From NCBI GenBank assembly GCA_036426205.1, contig WSYH01001920.1, positions 37,733 to 101,732 on the forward strand: a DNA stretch of 64,000 nucleotides, in the 5' to 3' direction. The position numbers were made by a program, and so were the translations under genes. Below the pieces are notes generated by a model, which made no database searches, was not told the origin of the DNA, and saw only the letters and a list, made by a program, of their open reading frames with translations. Of this stretch, positions 21,946 to 34,129 are shown piece by piece. Position 1 is the first letter of the stretch. Every line of letters starts with the position of its first letter. This DNA is from Ascaphus truei. Taxonomy: Eukaryota; Chordata; Amphibia; Anura; Ascaphidae.

Positions 21946-23105
21946 GGTGTGGGGTATATATGGAAGGGTGTGGGTTATATATGAGGCGCGTGGGTTACAT
22001 ATGAGGTGCGTGGGTTAAATATGAGGGGTATGGGTTATATATATGAGGTGCGTGGGTTATATATGAGGTGCGTGGGTTATATATGAGGGGCGTGGGTTAT
22101 ATGTGAGCGCGTGGGTTATATGTGAGGGGCGTGGGTTATATGTGAGGCGCGTGGGTTATATATGAGGGGCGTGGGTTATATATGAGGGGCCTGGGTTATA
22201 TATGAGGGGCGTGGGTTATATATGAGGGGTGTGGGTTATATATTGAGGCGCTTGGGTTTATATGTGAGGGGTGTGGGTTATATATGAGGAGTGTGGGTTA
22301 TATATGAGGAGTGTGGGTTATATATGAGGGGTATGGGTTATATATGAGGCGCGTGGGTTATATATGAGGCGCGTGGTTATATATGAGGCGCGTGGTTATA
22401 TATGAGGCGCGTGGGTTATACAAGACGTGCGTGGGTTATATATGAGGCGCGTGGGTTATATATGAGGCGCGTGGGCTATATAGGAGGGGCGGGGCTATAT
22501 ATGAGGGGTGTGGGCTATATATGAGGGGCGTGGGCTATATATATGAGGTGTGTGAGCTATATATATGAGGTGTGTGGGCTATATATATATGAGGTGTGTG
22601 GGCTATATATATATGAGGTGTGCGGGCTATATATATGAGGTGTGTGGGCTATATATGAGGTGACGTTGGGTTATATATGAGAGGTGTGGGTTATATAAGA
22701 CGTGTGTGGGCTATATATTAGGCGTGTGGGCTATATATATGAGGCGTGTGGGCTATATATATGAGGCGTGTGGGCTATATATAGGGCTTGGGATATATAT
22801 GACGGGTGTGGGCTTATATAGAGCGTGTGGATTATATATGAGGACGTGGTTGTGTGGCTATATATATGAGGCGTGTGGGCTATATATGAGGCGTGTGGGC
22901 TATATATATGAGACGTGTGGGCTATATATGAGGCGTGTGGGCTATATATGAGGCGTGTGGGCTATATATGAGGCGTGTGGCCTATATATATGAGGTGTGT
23001 GGGCTATATATGAGGCGTGTGGGCTATATATATGAGGCGTGTGGCCTATATATATGAGGTGTGTGGGCTATATATATATGAGGGGTGTGGGTTATATATG
23101 AGGCT
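21946..23105. repeat. GTGGGCTATATATGAGGCGT minisatellite, right part
   Basis: About 55-60 units of 19-22 bases with alternating TATATA cores and GAGGNGYGTGGG blocks. Unit variants cluster (GGTTATA early, GGCTATA late), as expected from local amplification. The open frames through it are artefacts. Confidence 0.95.
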
Positions 23106-23279
23106 TTTGATGATATCCATCAAATCAGTTCAGTGGCAAATATCTCTGCTATGCTTGCCCACATCCAAGATGGCGACTAGTTGCTTCTCTGCCAGACCTG
23201 CTCCTTGCTTCATGTGCGCATGCGCACGTGACGTAAAGGAACGGAGGCTTGGTTCTGTCAGGAGCGCACATTTGGCAGT

Positions 23280-23560
23280 TAGTGGGCGGGGTCCTGTCTG
23301 ACAGCAGGGCGGGGCTCCCCCCCGCTCGCCAACCAACCGGCGGGTCTGCAGACGTGTCCCGGGCACTCCCGAGCTCTGCCATTGGTCGGCGGGTTGCCGA
23401 ACTTGATTGGTCGCTCTACCTCCAGCTCTGGCACCTGATTGGTCAACATCCTCTCTGGGAGGCGGTGCCCAAGCTGCGATTGGCTGGGAAGGAAAGGGGG
23501 CGGGTTCTCCACGTTTCCGGAGGGCGGAAGAAAGATCTGGAAGGTTCTAAGTGCGCCGGA
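23280..23560 (+). promoter_or_regulatory. DNAJB1: DNAJB1 promoter: CpG-rich, four ATTGG boxes, GC boxes
   Basis: ATTGG (reverse CCAAT) occurs at 23381, 23406, 23438 and 23479, with GGGCGGGG and GGGGGCGGG boxes around them. Such a set of CCAAT boxes plus a heat-shock element is expected for an HSF1-inducible chaperone gene. No TATA box is placed convincingly. The start of transcription probably lies near 23555-23600. Confidence 0.65.
23535..23548 (+). promoter_or_regulatory. Heat-shock element
   Basis: ATCTGGAAGGTTCT contains GAAnnTTC exactly, preceded by a near-match TTC-type unit, giving three alternating pentamers (one imperfect). HSF1 binding here would drive stress induction of DNAJB1. 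Confidence 0.6.
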
Positions 23561-23846
23561 GGCGGGGTCCGGGGAGGCGCCGTGTACTGAGGTACGCACA
23601 GGGCGCTACAGAGAGGAATACAGGGGGTGGTATATAGTGCTGTATACACAGGGACGCACAGGGCGCTACAGAGAGGGTAATACAGAGGAGTATATAGTGC
23701 TGTATATAGAGGTACGCACAGGGCGCTACAGAGAGGTGAATACAGGTAACACAGAGTGATACAGCGCTGTATACAGAGGAGGGATACGTACAGCGGGGCT
23801 GCAGTCAGTGCGGATACAGCAGGAGGCCAAGGCGTGTCCTATAATG
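23560..23846 (+). other. DNAJB1: Probable noncoding first exon of DNAJB1, with a 60-bp tandem repeat
   Basis: The coding start at 24719 sits just after a splice acceptor, while the promoter lies 1.2 kb upstream, so a leader exon is needed. A perfect donor GTAAGT occurs at 23847. Within this exon, three units of 60 bases begin at 23591, 23651 and 23711 with TACGCACAGGGCGCTACAGA. The acceptor would be at 24709 (GCACAG) or 24714. Confidence 0.5.
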
Positions 23847-24029
23847 GTAAGTATCTATGTTGGTATATAGCTGTATGTGTTGGATGTGTATATACTATAT
23901 TATTATATTCACAGTGCTTCTCCGTGTAGGGAGCATGCAGCTAGTGAAAACATTGGCCTTTATATATATAAAAAATATGTTTGAATGTAAATGTGTATCT
24001 GTATTAAATGTGTAGTGTATACAGGGAGG

Positions 24030-24046
24030 AAGTGTGTGTGTGTGTG

Positions 24047-24115
<69 letters not shown>

Positions 24116-24120
24116 ATATG
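24030..24120. repeat. (TG)n microsatellite
   Basis: About 30 uninterrupted GT dinucleotides flanked by TATATG. It lies in the presumed leader intron of DNAJB1. Confidence 0.95.
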
Positions 24121-24718
24121 TACGTTACCATCCTGCAAAACAGCAGAGAGAGGCAGCACTCAGAGGTAATTCAGCAAAACAATGTCTCTCTTTGCTGCTC
24201 CGCTGCCCTGCTGGCTGGTAACGTGCTCTTTACATTATTTATGGGACTAGTACCAGGCCTTTCTGGATATCTACATTGGAGTGCTTGCTGCTTTTTTACA
24301 TATAGATATCTGCAGATTGGTAAATATATGGATGTAACAAGTATTTAGTGTGTTTGTGTTTACATTTAGTGTGCTGTAGATCTACATACCTGTTTAGCAC
24401 TGTATTTATTGTGTGATATATATATATATATATATGTGTATATATATCATATGTAATCATATGTAATCTCAGAATTCATACTGTGTGTGTGTGTACCAGA
24501 ATGGGTGCTACTATCAAAGTACCACACAAGTACTGTATGTAAAAAATAAAGATATGCACACCAACATTGACTATGTTTTGGGTACCCTCTGCAGCCCTTC
24601 TCTATAACTATCTCTATCCTTGCACACTCATAACTGTCTCTCTGCGGTGTGGCGTGCGGGGACCGAGGCATCTCGCGTGTCTTACATATATCCATATTTA
24701 CTTGCACAGCCCAGCAGC

Positions 24719-27660
24719 ATGGGGAAGGATTACTACAAGGTCTTGGGCCTGGCGCGGGGGGCGGCGGAGGAGGATATTAAGAAGGCGTACCGAAAGCAAG
24801 CACTGAAATATCACCCTGACAAGAACAAGGACCCCGGAGCGGAGGACCGCTTCAAGGAGATCGCCGAGGCCTACGATGTGCTGAGCGACCCCAAGAAGCG
24901 GGAGATATTCGACAAATACGGAGAAGAGGGTACGTATATATCACTATCTCTAGCACTGTGTAACGTTTATAGTCTTATAGGGAGTGTACAGACCTTAGGT
25001 GGCCGAGTACGGAGAGATCTTAACGTAGTGGTGGGCAAGATGATATACACCCTTAAGTTCTCATATATAGGATGTGGGGTGGAGAGAGTAATATAAGAGG
25101 TTTGTACCTTTTTTCTGCCTTTTTCTCCCTGGGTCACGGGCAAGGATGTTGCATCCGAGAGTAGGACCTTCTCTCTGTCCATGTCTAGATACCGGATTGA
25201 CGCAGGGGGTCTCCGGAGCTGAACGGTGTTAATTTTCGGCCCCTGGGACCCCCTGTGCTTCGGAGTTTTTTTTCAGCGCACGGTCATTGAGCCACTGACC
25301 GGGAGAACTCGTGATCCGTGGCAGCTAATGTCCCCACTCCCTCTGCTCCTGGGAAGAGAGGGCAGCTGGGGCAGGTCATGGCAGGCACCCCCAAAGTGTG
25401 GGGAGGAAGGTGCGTGTGTATATGGGAGCTTGTTAGAGAGATGCACACACGCAAATGAATGGTAGGAAGAGACTGCGCCTGTAAGAATCCTGTGTGCAAT
25501 GCTGCGTCCCGCGCGCTATATTGTAATGGTGAAGCACTTTGCGTCCCATTGGGAGAAGAGCACAATATGAAATAAAGGTTCTTTATTAATGGTGGAGGAC
25601 AAAGCCTCTGTTTGTTCTCATTTGAATACCTTTCGTGCCACCAACTCCCACAGCGATGGGGAGTTGAAGGCGCCAGTGAGGACGTGGCAACAATGTGTAA
25701 CCGGTTCTAGACGTTCTCATTTAATTGCTCCTATAAGTCTCTGGCTGTTGGCAACGTGGTTTTTGCCATTTTTGTGTGCGATGCTCTGCTGGGAGACTGC
25801 CGAGTGACGCGACGCTCTGCATTGTGCTTACAGAGCGACTGTCTGGGTTTCTCCTTTTTTAGAGCGAAGCTCTGTGTCGTGTTTAGTCGCGTCTCGGTAC
25901 ACACACAATGCTCTGCAGGGTTTGCAGGCTCTGTCCTGTCTGAGCTGTTGGTATTCCTGCAAATCAGGACATGTTTCATCTCTGCCGTCCAACACTATGC
26001 TCTCTTCCTGCTCTCTCACTCCTGTACCGCTCCCTGCCTGGGCTGCTGACTTGTCTCCCCTCTGTACAAGCCTTCGCCTTCTCCACTCCTCCTTTTTTAA
26101 CTCCTCTGCCTCCTCACCAACACCATTCTTACCCTGCCTCTTCTCCCCCTCCCCGGGCCTATCTGCAATGCGGGGTCCGTTCAGGGCTACTGGCCCTACA
26201 CAGCGCTGTTGGGGGGGACACCCATGTGGTGATTACCGGAAGGTGGGACTTAACTTGCATTTTGGAACGCCAACCGGGCCCCCTTCCCCTCCGCCCCCCC
26301 ACCCCCAACTGCACAATTGGAGATTGAGACTAGCGGTTGGGGGCTGCAAGGGAAGGTCCCTGCGGTCTGCCTATTGCCCACCAGTGATGTATCTTCTCCC
26401 CTCCCTGTCTCTTCCCCCCCCCCCCCAGGTCTGAAGGGCAGCCCAGGAGGCGGAGGTGGCGGCGGTGGCCCCAATGGCCAGTCATTCAGTTACAGCTTCC
26501 ACGGGGATCCCCACGCCATGTTCACCGAGTTCTTTGGGGGGCGCAACCCCTTTGACAACTTCTTCAGCCGTGGCGAGGATGACATGGACACAGAAGACCC
26601 CTTCGCAAACTTCGGCATGGGGGGCTTTGGCAACATGGGTGGCTTCCCCCGGGCTGTTCCTCACCGGCAGGATCCCCGTTCCAGGAAGCAGGACCCCCCG
26701 GTCGTGCGGGAGCTGGCGGTCTCGCTGGAGGAAGTGCTTACCGGCTGCACCAAGAAGATGAAGATCTCCCACCAGAGGCTGTGCCCGGACGGGCGCAGCG
26801 TGCGCTGCGAAGACAAGATCCTCACCATCCAGGTGAAGAAAGGCTGGAAGGAGGGCACCAAGATCACCTTCCCCCGAGAGGGCGACGAGACGCCCACCAA
26901 CATCCCAGCAGACATCGTCTTCGTGCTGAAGGACAAACCCCACCCCGTGTTCAGGAGGGAGGCGTCTGACGTGATATATCCGGCCAAGATCAGCCTCCGA
27001 GAGGTGAGATGTAGAGGGGTGTGTGTGTGTGGGGTGGGGGATGGGTGGTGTGTACAAATACATGACACTCCTAAAATAAAGTTACTGGTTTCCTTTTGCC
27101 GTGTACACTTATCAAATGACTTAATTAACAAATACATCACCCAGGACAAAAGTCACAGGTATGGATCGGACAAAGCAACACAGCACCACGCATGTAATTG
27201 GTATCAAAGTAGGCATATTGGAGTCCACATTATCCAACGTTTCGGTCCCCTCCAAAGGAGCTTCATCAGGACAACGTTGCCACTTTTGAGGGGACCGAGA
27301 ACGTTGGATAATGTGGACTGTAATACACTTATTTTGATACTAACCTGTATGGTGATGGTCGCAAGCGATATTGTGTGGATCACTTGGTGATAATAATATA
27401 CTGCTGCATACTAATCCTCTTCCCAACAGGCTCTCTGCGGCTGCTCCGTCAACATCCCCACCATGGACGGTCGCACCCTCCCCCTCACCTTGAAAGACAT
27501 CGTCCGCCCAGGGACCAAGCGGCGGATCGCCGGAGAGGGCCTCCCCCTCCCCAAATCCCCCGATCAGCGCGGGGACCTCATGGTGGAGTTCGAAATCCGC
27601 TTCCCCGAGCGCCTCCCGCCCGCTTCCCGCGAGGTGCTGGAGAGAGTCCTGCCCGCCTAA
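24719..27660 (+). CDS. DNAJB1: DnaJ homolog subfamily B member 1 (HSP40), three exons, 338 aa
   Basis: Cytosolic and nuclear HSP40 that delivers clients to HSP70 and stimulates its ATPase. Exons are 24719-24929, 26429-27003 and 27430-27660, with GT/AG borders and phases 1 and 0, as in mammals. The start [15 protein letters not shown] begins the J-domain, with the HPD triad at residues 32-34. A Gly/Phe-rich region follows ([20 protein letters not shown]), then the two beta-sandwich C-terminal domains ([53 protein letters not shown]). The length is close to the human 340. No stops or frameshifts were seen, so it looks functional. The coding part is much GC-richer than its surroundings. The next gene, GIPC1, has the same order and strand as in mammals. 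Confidence 0.97.
24930..26428 (+). other. DNAJB1 intron 1
   Basis: GTACGT donor to a C-rich tract and CAG acceptor. No clear transposon was recognised; a C-run immediately before the acceptor forms the pyrimidine tract. Confidence 0.85.
27150..27352. repeat. Foldback element in DNAJB1 intron 2
   Basis: GGTATCAAAGTAGGCATATT ... CCACATTATCCAACGTTTCGG on the left is mirrored by CCGAGAACGTTGGATAATGTGG ... TTTTGATAC on the right. On the minus strand it carries CTGATGA (27263-27269) and CGAAACGTTGGAT, a reduced form of the hammerhead-like words seen elsewhere, but the stem between them is not clean. Confidence 0.75.
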
Positions 27661-29140
27661 AGGACTGCGCCGGGGTTCCCACCCGCGGTGACGGTGACCA
27701 AACCAGAACTGGAGCAGAGTGTCCATACTGCAACCTCTGCTGCTTATTCAACCTTACACTCCACTGGGCCGGGAAGCACAGCGCTGGTTTCCATGCAGAC
27801 TTCAGAGAGACTTATCGCAGAAACTGAGCGGGGCTCCTCTCATAAAACCTTTTATCAAGTCTGATAGTTCTCAAAGTGAGAGGGGTTTAGCGGCCATTTA
27901 AATTTTTGGTTTATGGGTTCATTTTTTGTTTTAAATAATCGGTGTGCAGGGAGTATACCAGAGGCATCAAACAAGAAACCTTATGCAGTAGGGTGAAGAA
28001 ATAATTCACCAATTAAAAAAATAAATTTTCACGTGCGGGGGAATCCGCATCAAGTGATGGTGAGAGTTTGCAAGATGGCGGCACTCGCGCCATACGGGCC
28101 AAAAAAAAAAAATAAATACCTTTTTTTTTTTTTTTTTTTTTTTTTTCCTATCGTGTTCCATGTTCCTTATTTGTTTAAAACTTTTATATTGCAATATTTT
28201 TTTTTCAAACGCCTAAATTGTTTTACTGTTGAGTATTTGATGGGTGTAGAGAGGTAAATCTGAAGTTTTCAGGACAAGCATTGCATGTTGTACCCCAATT
28301 TCAGTGCCGGGGAGGGGAAGTTCTTGTTTTAAAAAGGTAAATTGCATTTTAAAATGACATTTCTCCTGAAAATGTTACTGAATATATAGATGACACATAC
28401 TCGGGCTCACTTTGCTGCGGCGTGGGACTGCGCATTTATCCCATCAAACGTGACCGGCATTGGGTCACTCCATGGCATCGTGTGATGTCATTGTCCCCTC
28501 TGCTGACATCACCGGGACTAAAATTGGGCTTCACATTAAGGGTTTTTTATTTTTAATGCCAGGTGCGCGCGGCCATCTCTATATGTACTGGAATTCCGTA
28601 TAAAAAGTGTCGAGATTTTTCTAATCCGGTTTGTCTCGTCACGTAGAAAACAGGTGGGTTTTTTTTTTTTTAGTCTTTTTCGGGCAGTGCGGCAAGATGA
28701 GCGTCAACAAATTCAAATGTTCTAGCAAAATATTAAGGAACACCTCGTTTCACAACCACACAATGTGTATATATTTATATATTATTTTTTTTTTTGTGTG
28801 TAAAATGGAATAACTGGTGTCCTGTGTAGCTATTAAAATATATTTATTTTTTACGCATTAATTGCATTCATCTTCAGGTTTTTAAAAAAAAAAAAATTTT
28901 TGTGAACCCAATTGTCGTTCAGCCGTTTTCTGTACTGGAGTAACATGCAGGGGGGGGGGGGGGGGAATGTAGAATATATATATTTTTTGTTTATTAAAGA
29001 CGGCTGCTGCTTGCAGTCGTATTCAGCGCATCTTTGGGCCTGTGGCATGAGGTAACGAGCATTGGCACGTTGGGTTTGTTCCGTAGTTGGGCTCCGAAGC
29101 CTGCATTGGAAACCTAATAAACTTTATCTTGAGTTACGAC
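27661..29140 (+). other. DNAJB1: DNAJB1 3' untranslated region, poly(A) signal at 29116
   Basis: From the stop to the AATAAA at 29116-29121 followed by a T-rich region. Contains poly(T), poly(A) and poly(G) runs. The end position is inferred; an earlier site cannot be excluded. Confidence 0.5.
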
Positions 29141-29199
29141 TGTTTTAAAATGGTAGAGAGGGTGTTGCTATTATAGAGTGCGTTCCAGCAGTGGGATAG

Positions 29200-29540
29200 G
29201 GCTAAAAAAAAAAGAAAAACAGGAGAAACGACAGTAAAGCGAAAACAAGAAAAAAAACCCAAAGAGAAATAAACAGAAAAAAGAAGAAAAAGAGACGAAA
29301 GCAAAGGATAAAAACAACAGAATCAAAAAAAAACCAAAAAAAAAATAGAAAAAAAAAAAAAAAAGAAAAGGACAACCAAAAAGAATAAAAAACACAAAAA
29401 AAAAAAAAGAAAAAAAAAAAAAGGAAAAAAAAAACAAAAAAGAAAAATAAAGAAAACAACAAAAAACGAGAATACTATCAAAGAAAAAATAACAAACAAA
29501 AAAAAAATAGAAACAATAACAAAAAAAAAGACCCCCCCCC
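29200..29540. repeat. A-rich low-complexity block
   Basis: About 340 bases of A with scattered G and C. It produces Phe-rich minus-strand open frames that are not genes. Confidence 0.9.
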
Positions 29541-31730
29541 ACAACCCTCCTACACTTTTTTTTTGTTGTATGTCAGTGTCCTGGCCCTGAGAGAAAATTA
29601 GATAGAGCGAAGCATTCTGGGACTTGGTTCATCTATCTGTAAATACTGTTGTTGGGAAAGAGGCTCGTTACTACAACTCCAGAAGCACTCTGCTGGGAAG
29701 GGGTGGGGCATAAAGCCCACTTTCAAAACGGGCGTGGGGTGTGGCACTCGGTAATAGGGCCCGGGGCACAGAGGGTCGAAGTCCTAGTGATATTTGGAGT
29801 TTAAAATGCGGAGGCCTGGGCTGGAAAGCCATTGAACACAGCTATTTTTTTATGAACTCCAACACCCCTCCAGATGACCCCCTCTGCAGGACTTCTAAAA
29901 GTGGGGGTCTATTAACAGGGCAGTATGAATAAAGTTGAATAATACCGTAGTCTCATTGTAACTGTTTGCATGATTTGAGATGCGCCATTGATTTAGCAAT
30001 GCAATAAAGGAAATACGGGTAATGGCGTACGGGAGGTTTGGGTATACATGTGTAATTTTTTGGGGGGGAAACAGGGAAGGAACGCACCTACTGCTCGAGC
30101 AATAGAAGCAAGGTGGGGCGGGCAGACAGAAGGGCCAGCACAACAGGCTGGGGGCTGGCATTGGACGTCCCCTAAGGGTTGGGGTGGGAGAGGAAGGACT
30201 AGAGGCAGTGTAGAGGATAGAGGTGGCAGGATTAGTCTGTTGTGAGAGGATTGAAATGGGACAATTGATAGTGATCATGGAAAGCCTGGTCACGCTGCTA
30301 TCGAGCTTGGTCAGGGCTCCACGTGGCCGCATGCTTTGGTGCATCGCATGATGGGGCAAAACAGATAGCTGTGATATTGATAAGTCCAAGTTACTCCAAC
30401 CAGCTGCAAGTAACCCAGCAGCCCTCCTGCTGCTGCGGCCGGCCCGGCTTTCCCGCCCGGCCGTACTTCAGCCTCAACCACTGGCAGCCTCTTTTTAACA
30501 TCAATTCTAAGACGACTCCCGATTTAAGGTTTGAAAATGGGGGGGGGGGGTGGTTGCAAAGATAGTATATCTCGGTGGAGGGGAGCCCTGAATACTCGAA
30601 CTGGACCTTTTTTAAATGAAAGATTTTTGATTAATTCTGTCTTTCGGTCTTTCTCACACCAGGTTTCTTCTTTTTTTTTTATTCCTCTGAATTTTGGTTC
30701 TCGTATAGAAAGTGTATGAAATATTACTCAAATATTAATTTTGTAGAGACTAATACAATCATAGTGATGAACGCAAATTCAACAGGCACCACTACAAAGT
30801 TATTTCCCAGTGTTTCAATCATCTGATTAAAGAGAAAAGGCTCAATCCGTATCTTTCACCCCTCTCCCCCTCCACCTCCCACTTCTCTTCCCCCCCTTCC
30901 CATTGCTGATGGATGGATGGTTACAGTTTAAAGTCCGGGAAACCGTTTCAGGAGAGGAGACCTGGCTTGTGCGACCAACACAATACGACAAACAACATTC
31001 CTCAAATCGCAGGTCTCTAGGACGAGGGACAAAGTAAAGCCCTACTCACGTGTCACAATGTAAGCTCCTAATTATTGTAACAGCCAAAGAACGGAGGAGA
31101 GGAGGAGCGAAGTTCATATCCATGTGGACCCTATTTTGTTTTTCTCCGTTAGTTAGCGTCACATATAAAAGAGGAGTTGCATTGTGAAGTTTGTGCGTAG
31201 AGCGGTGACTTTGTATATGGTCCTAGAGGAGACCTGCACTTTGCGGAATTGTGGATGTGGTGGTTTGCGCAAACTGTTCAGGCTTGCTTTTTCTGAAGAG
31301 TGTCCATTTCTTGCCCTGTCGGTTTATTTCGAACCCTCGGCCATGCGTCCTGCCCATCTGCCATAAAGCTGCATTCTTGGTTCTACATCTGTGTTAAAAG
31401 TTAAACTCCTGCAAGTGATTGTGGTCAGTCAGAAGAACTGCCGACCTGAGGAAGAGAGGAGAACTTTCGCGAGCTGGATTATAATTCAATAGTTAGTCCA
31501 AATTAGGGTCGCCAGACATCCCCGTCCCATATAGACGGGATTGGTCCTCATCTCGGTTAGGGTGTCCTGAAAGGTCTGTGGGGACGAATGATAGTCCGTA
31601 TCTTAGATCTTGAGGAAATGCCTGAATTCAAACATGACAGTAATGAGGATCATTCATAAAACCGTAACAGATATTACTTGTGTGTAAGAGTTCACTTTTC
31701 GATGATTTTGGGCGCTGCATTAAATTATTA
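29541..31730. other. Intergenic DNA without a defined feature
   Basis: No conserved coding frame or complete transposon was recognised. The sequence just before 31731 is the target site of the L1 insertion. Confidence 0.5.
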
Positions 31731-31750
31731 AAAAAATATTCAAGTTCGGG
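31731..31750. repeat. Left target-site duplication of the L1 element
   Basis: ATATTCAAGTTCGGG preceded by A's; it recurs at 39766-39785 directly after the poly(A) tail. After the left copy the L1 begins (AGAATTCCGG); after the right copy the interrupted host sequence resumes with CGCTGCCTGG. Confidence 0.9.
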
Positions 31751-31905
31751 AGAATTCCGGTGGTGACGTCCACTACGGATGGCTAGACTAGGTGAAGAGC
31801 TCCCGACACCCTCAGAGAGAAAAAGGAACAGTGTAATACGATCCCCCCCCACCACCGCACCAAAATCGCCTGCTTCAGTTCCATACCCGCACTTGCACAG
31901 GCGAG

Positions 31906-32620
31906 ATGGCGACCAAATCAAAAAAAAGCCAAAACACCGTGGCGACGCAGTGTATTACCCCCGCGCCGGGCAGAGCGGAGATGAATCCGGCGAACTCCAA
32001 AGATGGCGCCGAGGAGCCGGAGCACGCGGGCGGCACTCGGCGAATTCCAGGGATCAACTTGACTCGGACCCCCCAGTCCTTAATAAAGAGTTTGTTTGAT
32101 TCCTGATCATCAAAATGGGAGAGGGGGAAGGAGGACACAGAGAAGGCCCTGCAAAAATCAGAGTGGAACTGGGGAGCCCTGCTCCGGGAGACACTGAACG
32201 GTGGCTGGAGGACAACATCGAAGGGGCAGCACCTCCCAGTCTGAACTCACGAGGAGTTGCAAGATGCTGGCGACGCAATCAGGACTCCAGAACGACCACT
32301 GGAGGACCGCGAAAATCGCGAAAAGGAGGCAGAACATCCGCCCTCAGAAGCTTTACCAGAGCAGTCCCCCACGGGCCTTACAGGCCTTCCTCCCCGCAGG
32401 AGTCCTTCAACTGGTGCAGGCCTCTCACGAGCACGAGCTCCTTAGGTAGAGACCCACCGTGCCCTGAGGCCCATAAACCAAATGACCCAAACCGCCACAG
32501 GGACGTTGAGTGGTAAGCTCTAACTATGCGTGTACTCCCCCAAGGAACGAATAATGAATGCCGCCAGGGCCTACGCAGCATTACAAGGGAAAACACGAAA
32601 TTAACTATTTAATGGCCTGT
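31906..32620 (+). pseudogene. L1 ORF1 remnant (nucleic-acid-binding chaperone)
   Basis: Starts MATKSKKSQNTVATQ, a lysine-rich beginning usual for these proteins, and stops at 32106. Downstream, in shifting frames, LEDRENR, RRQNIR, SSPPRALQAFLPAGVLQ and DPPCPEAHKPNDPN follow the order of the RRM region of L1 ORF1 proteins. The remaining C-terminal part is not clear. Confidence 0.6.
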
Positions 32621-32859
32621 CCGATTGATAAACAAATGATAAGAGACGTGGAGATGAAGCACAATCACATTACTCCCCGCCCCCATCACCCAATACCTCC
32701 GACCAAGGAGTCAAATATCGGATGGGGTTCCCTTTCAACGCTAGTGCTGCTCCGCAACGGGCACCACTTCACAATCTCAGACCCGGAGGATGAGAGGGAC
32801 CTTCCCTCAAAGCACTAGGGATCCTCCCCACCACAAAGAGAAAACCGCCCACCCGCCCC

Positions 32860-32930
32860 CGCCTCCCCCCTCCCCCCCCCCCTCCCCACCAACAAACCCG
32901 CCCCCCACCCCCCCCCCCCCCCCCCCCGTC
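32860..32930. repeat. Poly(C)-rich run
   Basis: C runs interrupted by A and T; probably slipped during replication, or of uncertain length in the assembly. Confidence 0.8.
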
Positions 32931-34129
32931 CAGAGCAGGGTCGGAGCATAAAGACACCCCCCCGAGCATCGGAGAGGCTGGCCAGCAGAAAGCGATGGAC
33001 TGAAATGACCGCCCAATATGAAGAACCACGCATCCGGCGGGAGGAATCCAAACAACGCAAACCCAACGGGGTCCCAAGTCTAAACGGACTTCCCAACCCC
33101 TCTCCATTACAGGCAGTTTCGACTCCCAGGAACGCGCACTGCTCCATCCAGTCTTCACTTATCCGCCAGAAGCACGAAAGGTATTTCCGAATCAATAAGC
33201 CCTGGGATACCACCAAAGATGGCCACATGGAAGTTCCGCGTCACCAGGCTCCCCAAAACGGCCCAGCCCGCAGCAAAACCACAGCGACTGCCTACTGAAG
33301 TGCCTCCTATCTTCCCCCTCCCCCCTGCCCCACCACCCCCCCTCCGTTCCCACAACCACTCCACCCTCGCCCCCACCCTTCCATCCCAAGAAGCCGCACT
33401 TACTCAATCGCAGGGACCCAGCACCGTGAAGAGGTGCCCCTCCGCCCTCCGACAGACAAGCACCCGGACCGAGGCCAGTCAAACGTCCATCTTAGACCTC
33501 CTCACACGCGCGGATCCCGCCTCAAGACCTGAGCTGTATACTCACAGCTGTTGCCCCACGGAGAGATGGAGCCGGGCATGTCCATGGACTGCTGTCGCTC
33601 CGCCAGGAACTCAAGCAGGCCCGAAGCCGCTCTCACACACCAAAACAAGGAAATTCAACCCGGCTCTCCCCCCCCACAGCCCCCCACTCACGACCAGAGG
33701 AGAACGTCGTATATTTGCGTCTCGATCCCCAAACGCACTCCCCACTACACCCCTCCTTTTCCCCACGAACTATACCCCCACCCTGCCAAGAAGGAGCTGA
33801 AACATGCCTAAAATGGACCAGTCTCGCCAATAACCAACGACGTAGGTACACTCCACCCCACCCTGACAGGCCAACCAAGGATGAAGAAAAAGGAAAAAAA
33901 AAAAAGAAATGAGAAACTTGGTGAGTGGTATAGGAGAAAGAGTTTGGCACAAGCGAAGAAAAAGAAGACATTAAAAAACACCATAGAAAGAAAAAAAAAA
34001 ACAAAGGAATAGCAAAAAATCAGTTCCCCAAACACCGGACCTACCCAACCCCCCCATAACCCCTCCACTATATGCCCCCGGGGCACCAATACTCTTCACC
34101 ATTCTGCATAAAGCCCCCCCCCCCCCTCG

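Noticed and set aside
22706..23100. Open frames repeating GLYMRRVGYI
   Set aside because: They are translations of the 20-base minisatellite.
23895..24348. Cys/Val-rich and Thr/His-rich open frames
   Set aside because: They are the (TG)n microsatellite read in different frames.
26482..27063. 193- and 162-residue minus-strand frames
   Set aside because: They lie opposite DNAJB1 exon 2 and arise from its high GC content.
29171..29544. Phe-rich membrane-like minus-strand frames
   Set aside because: They come from the A-rich block; no real protein composition.
32769..33482. Gly-rich minus-strand frames
   Set aside because: They lie opposite the C-rich part of the L1 and reflect poly(C).
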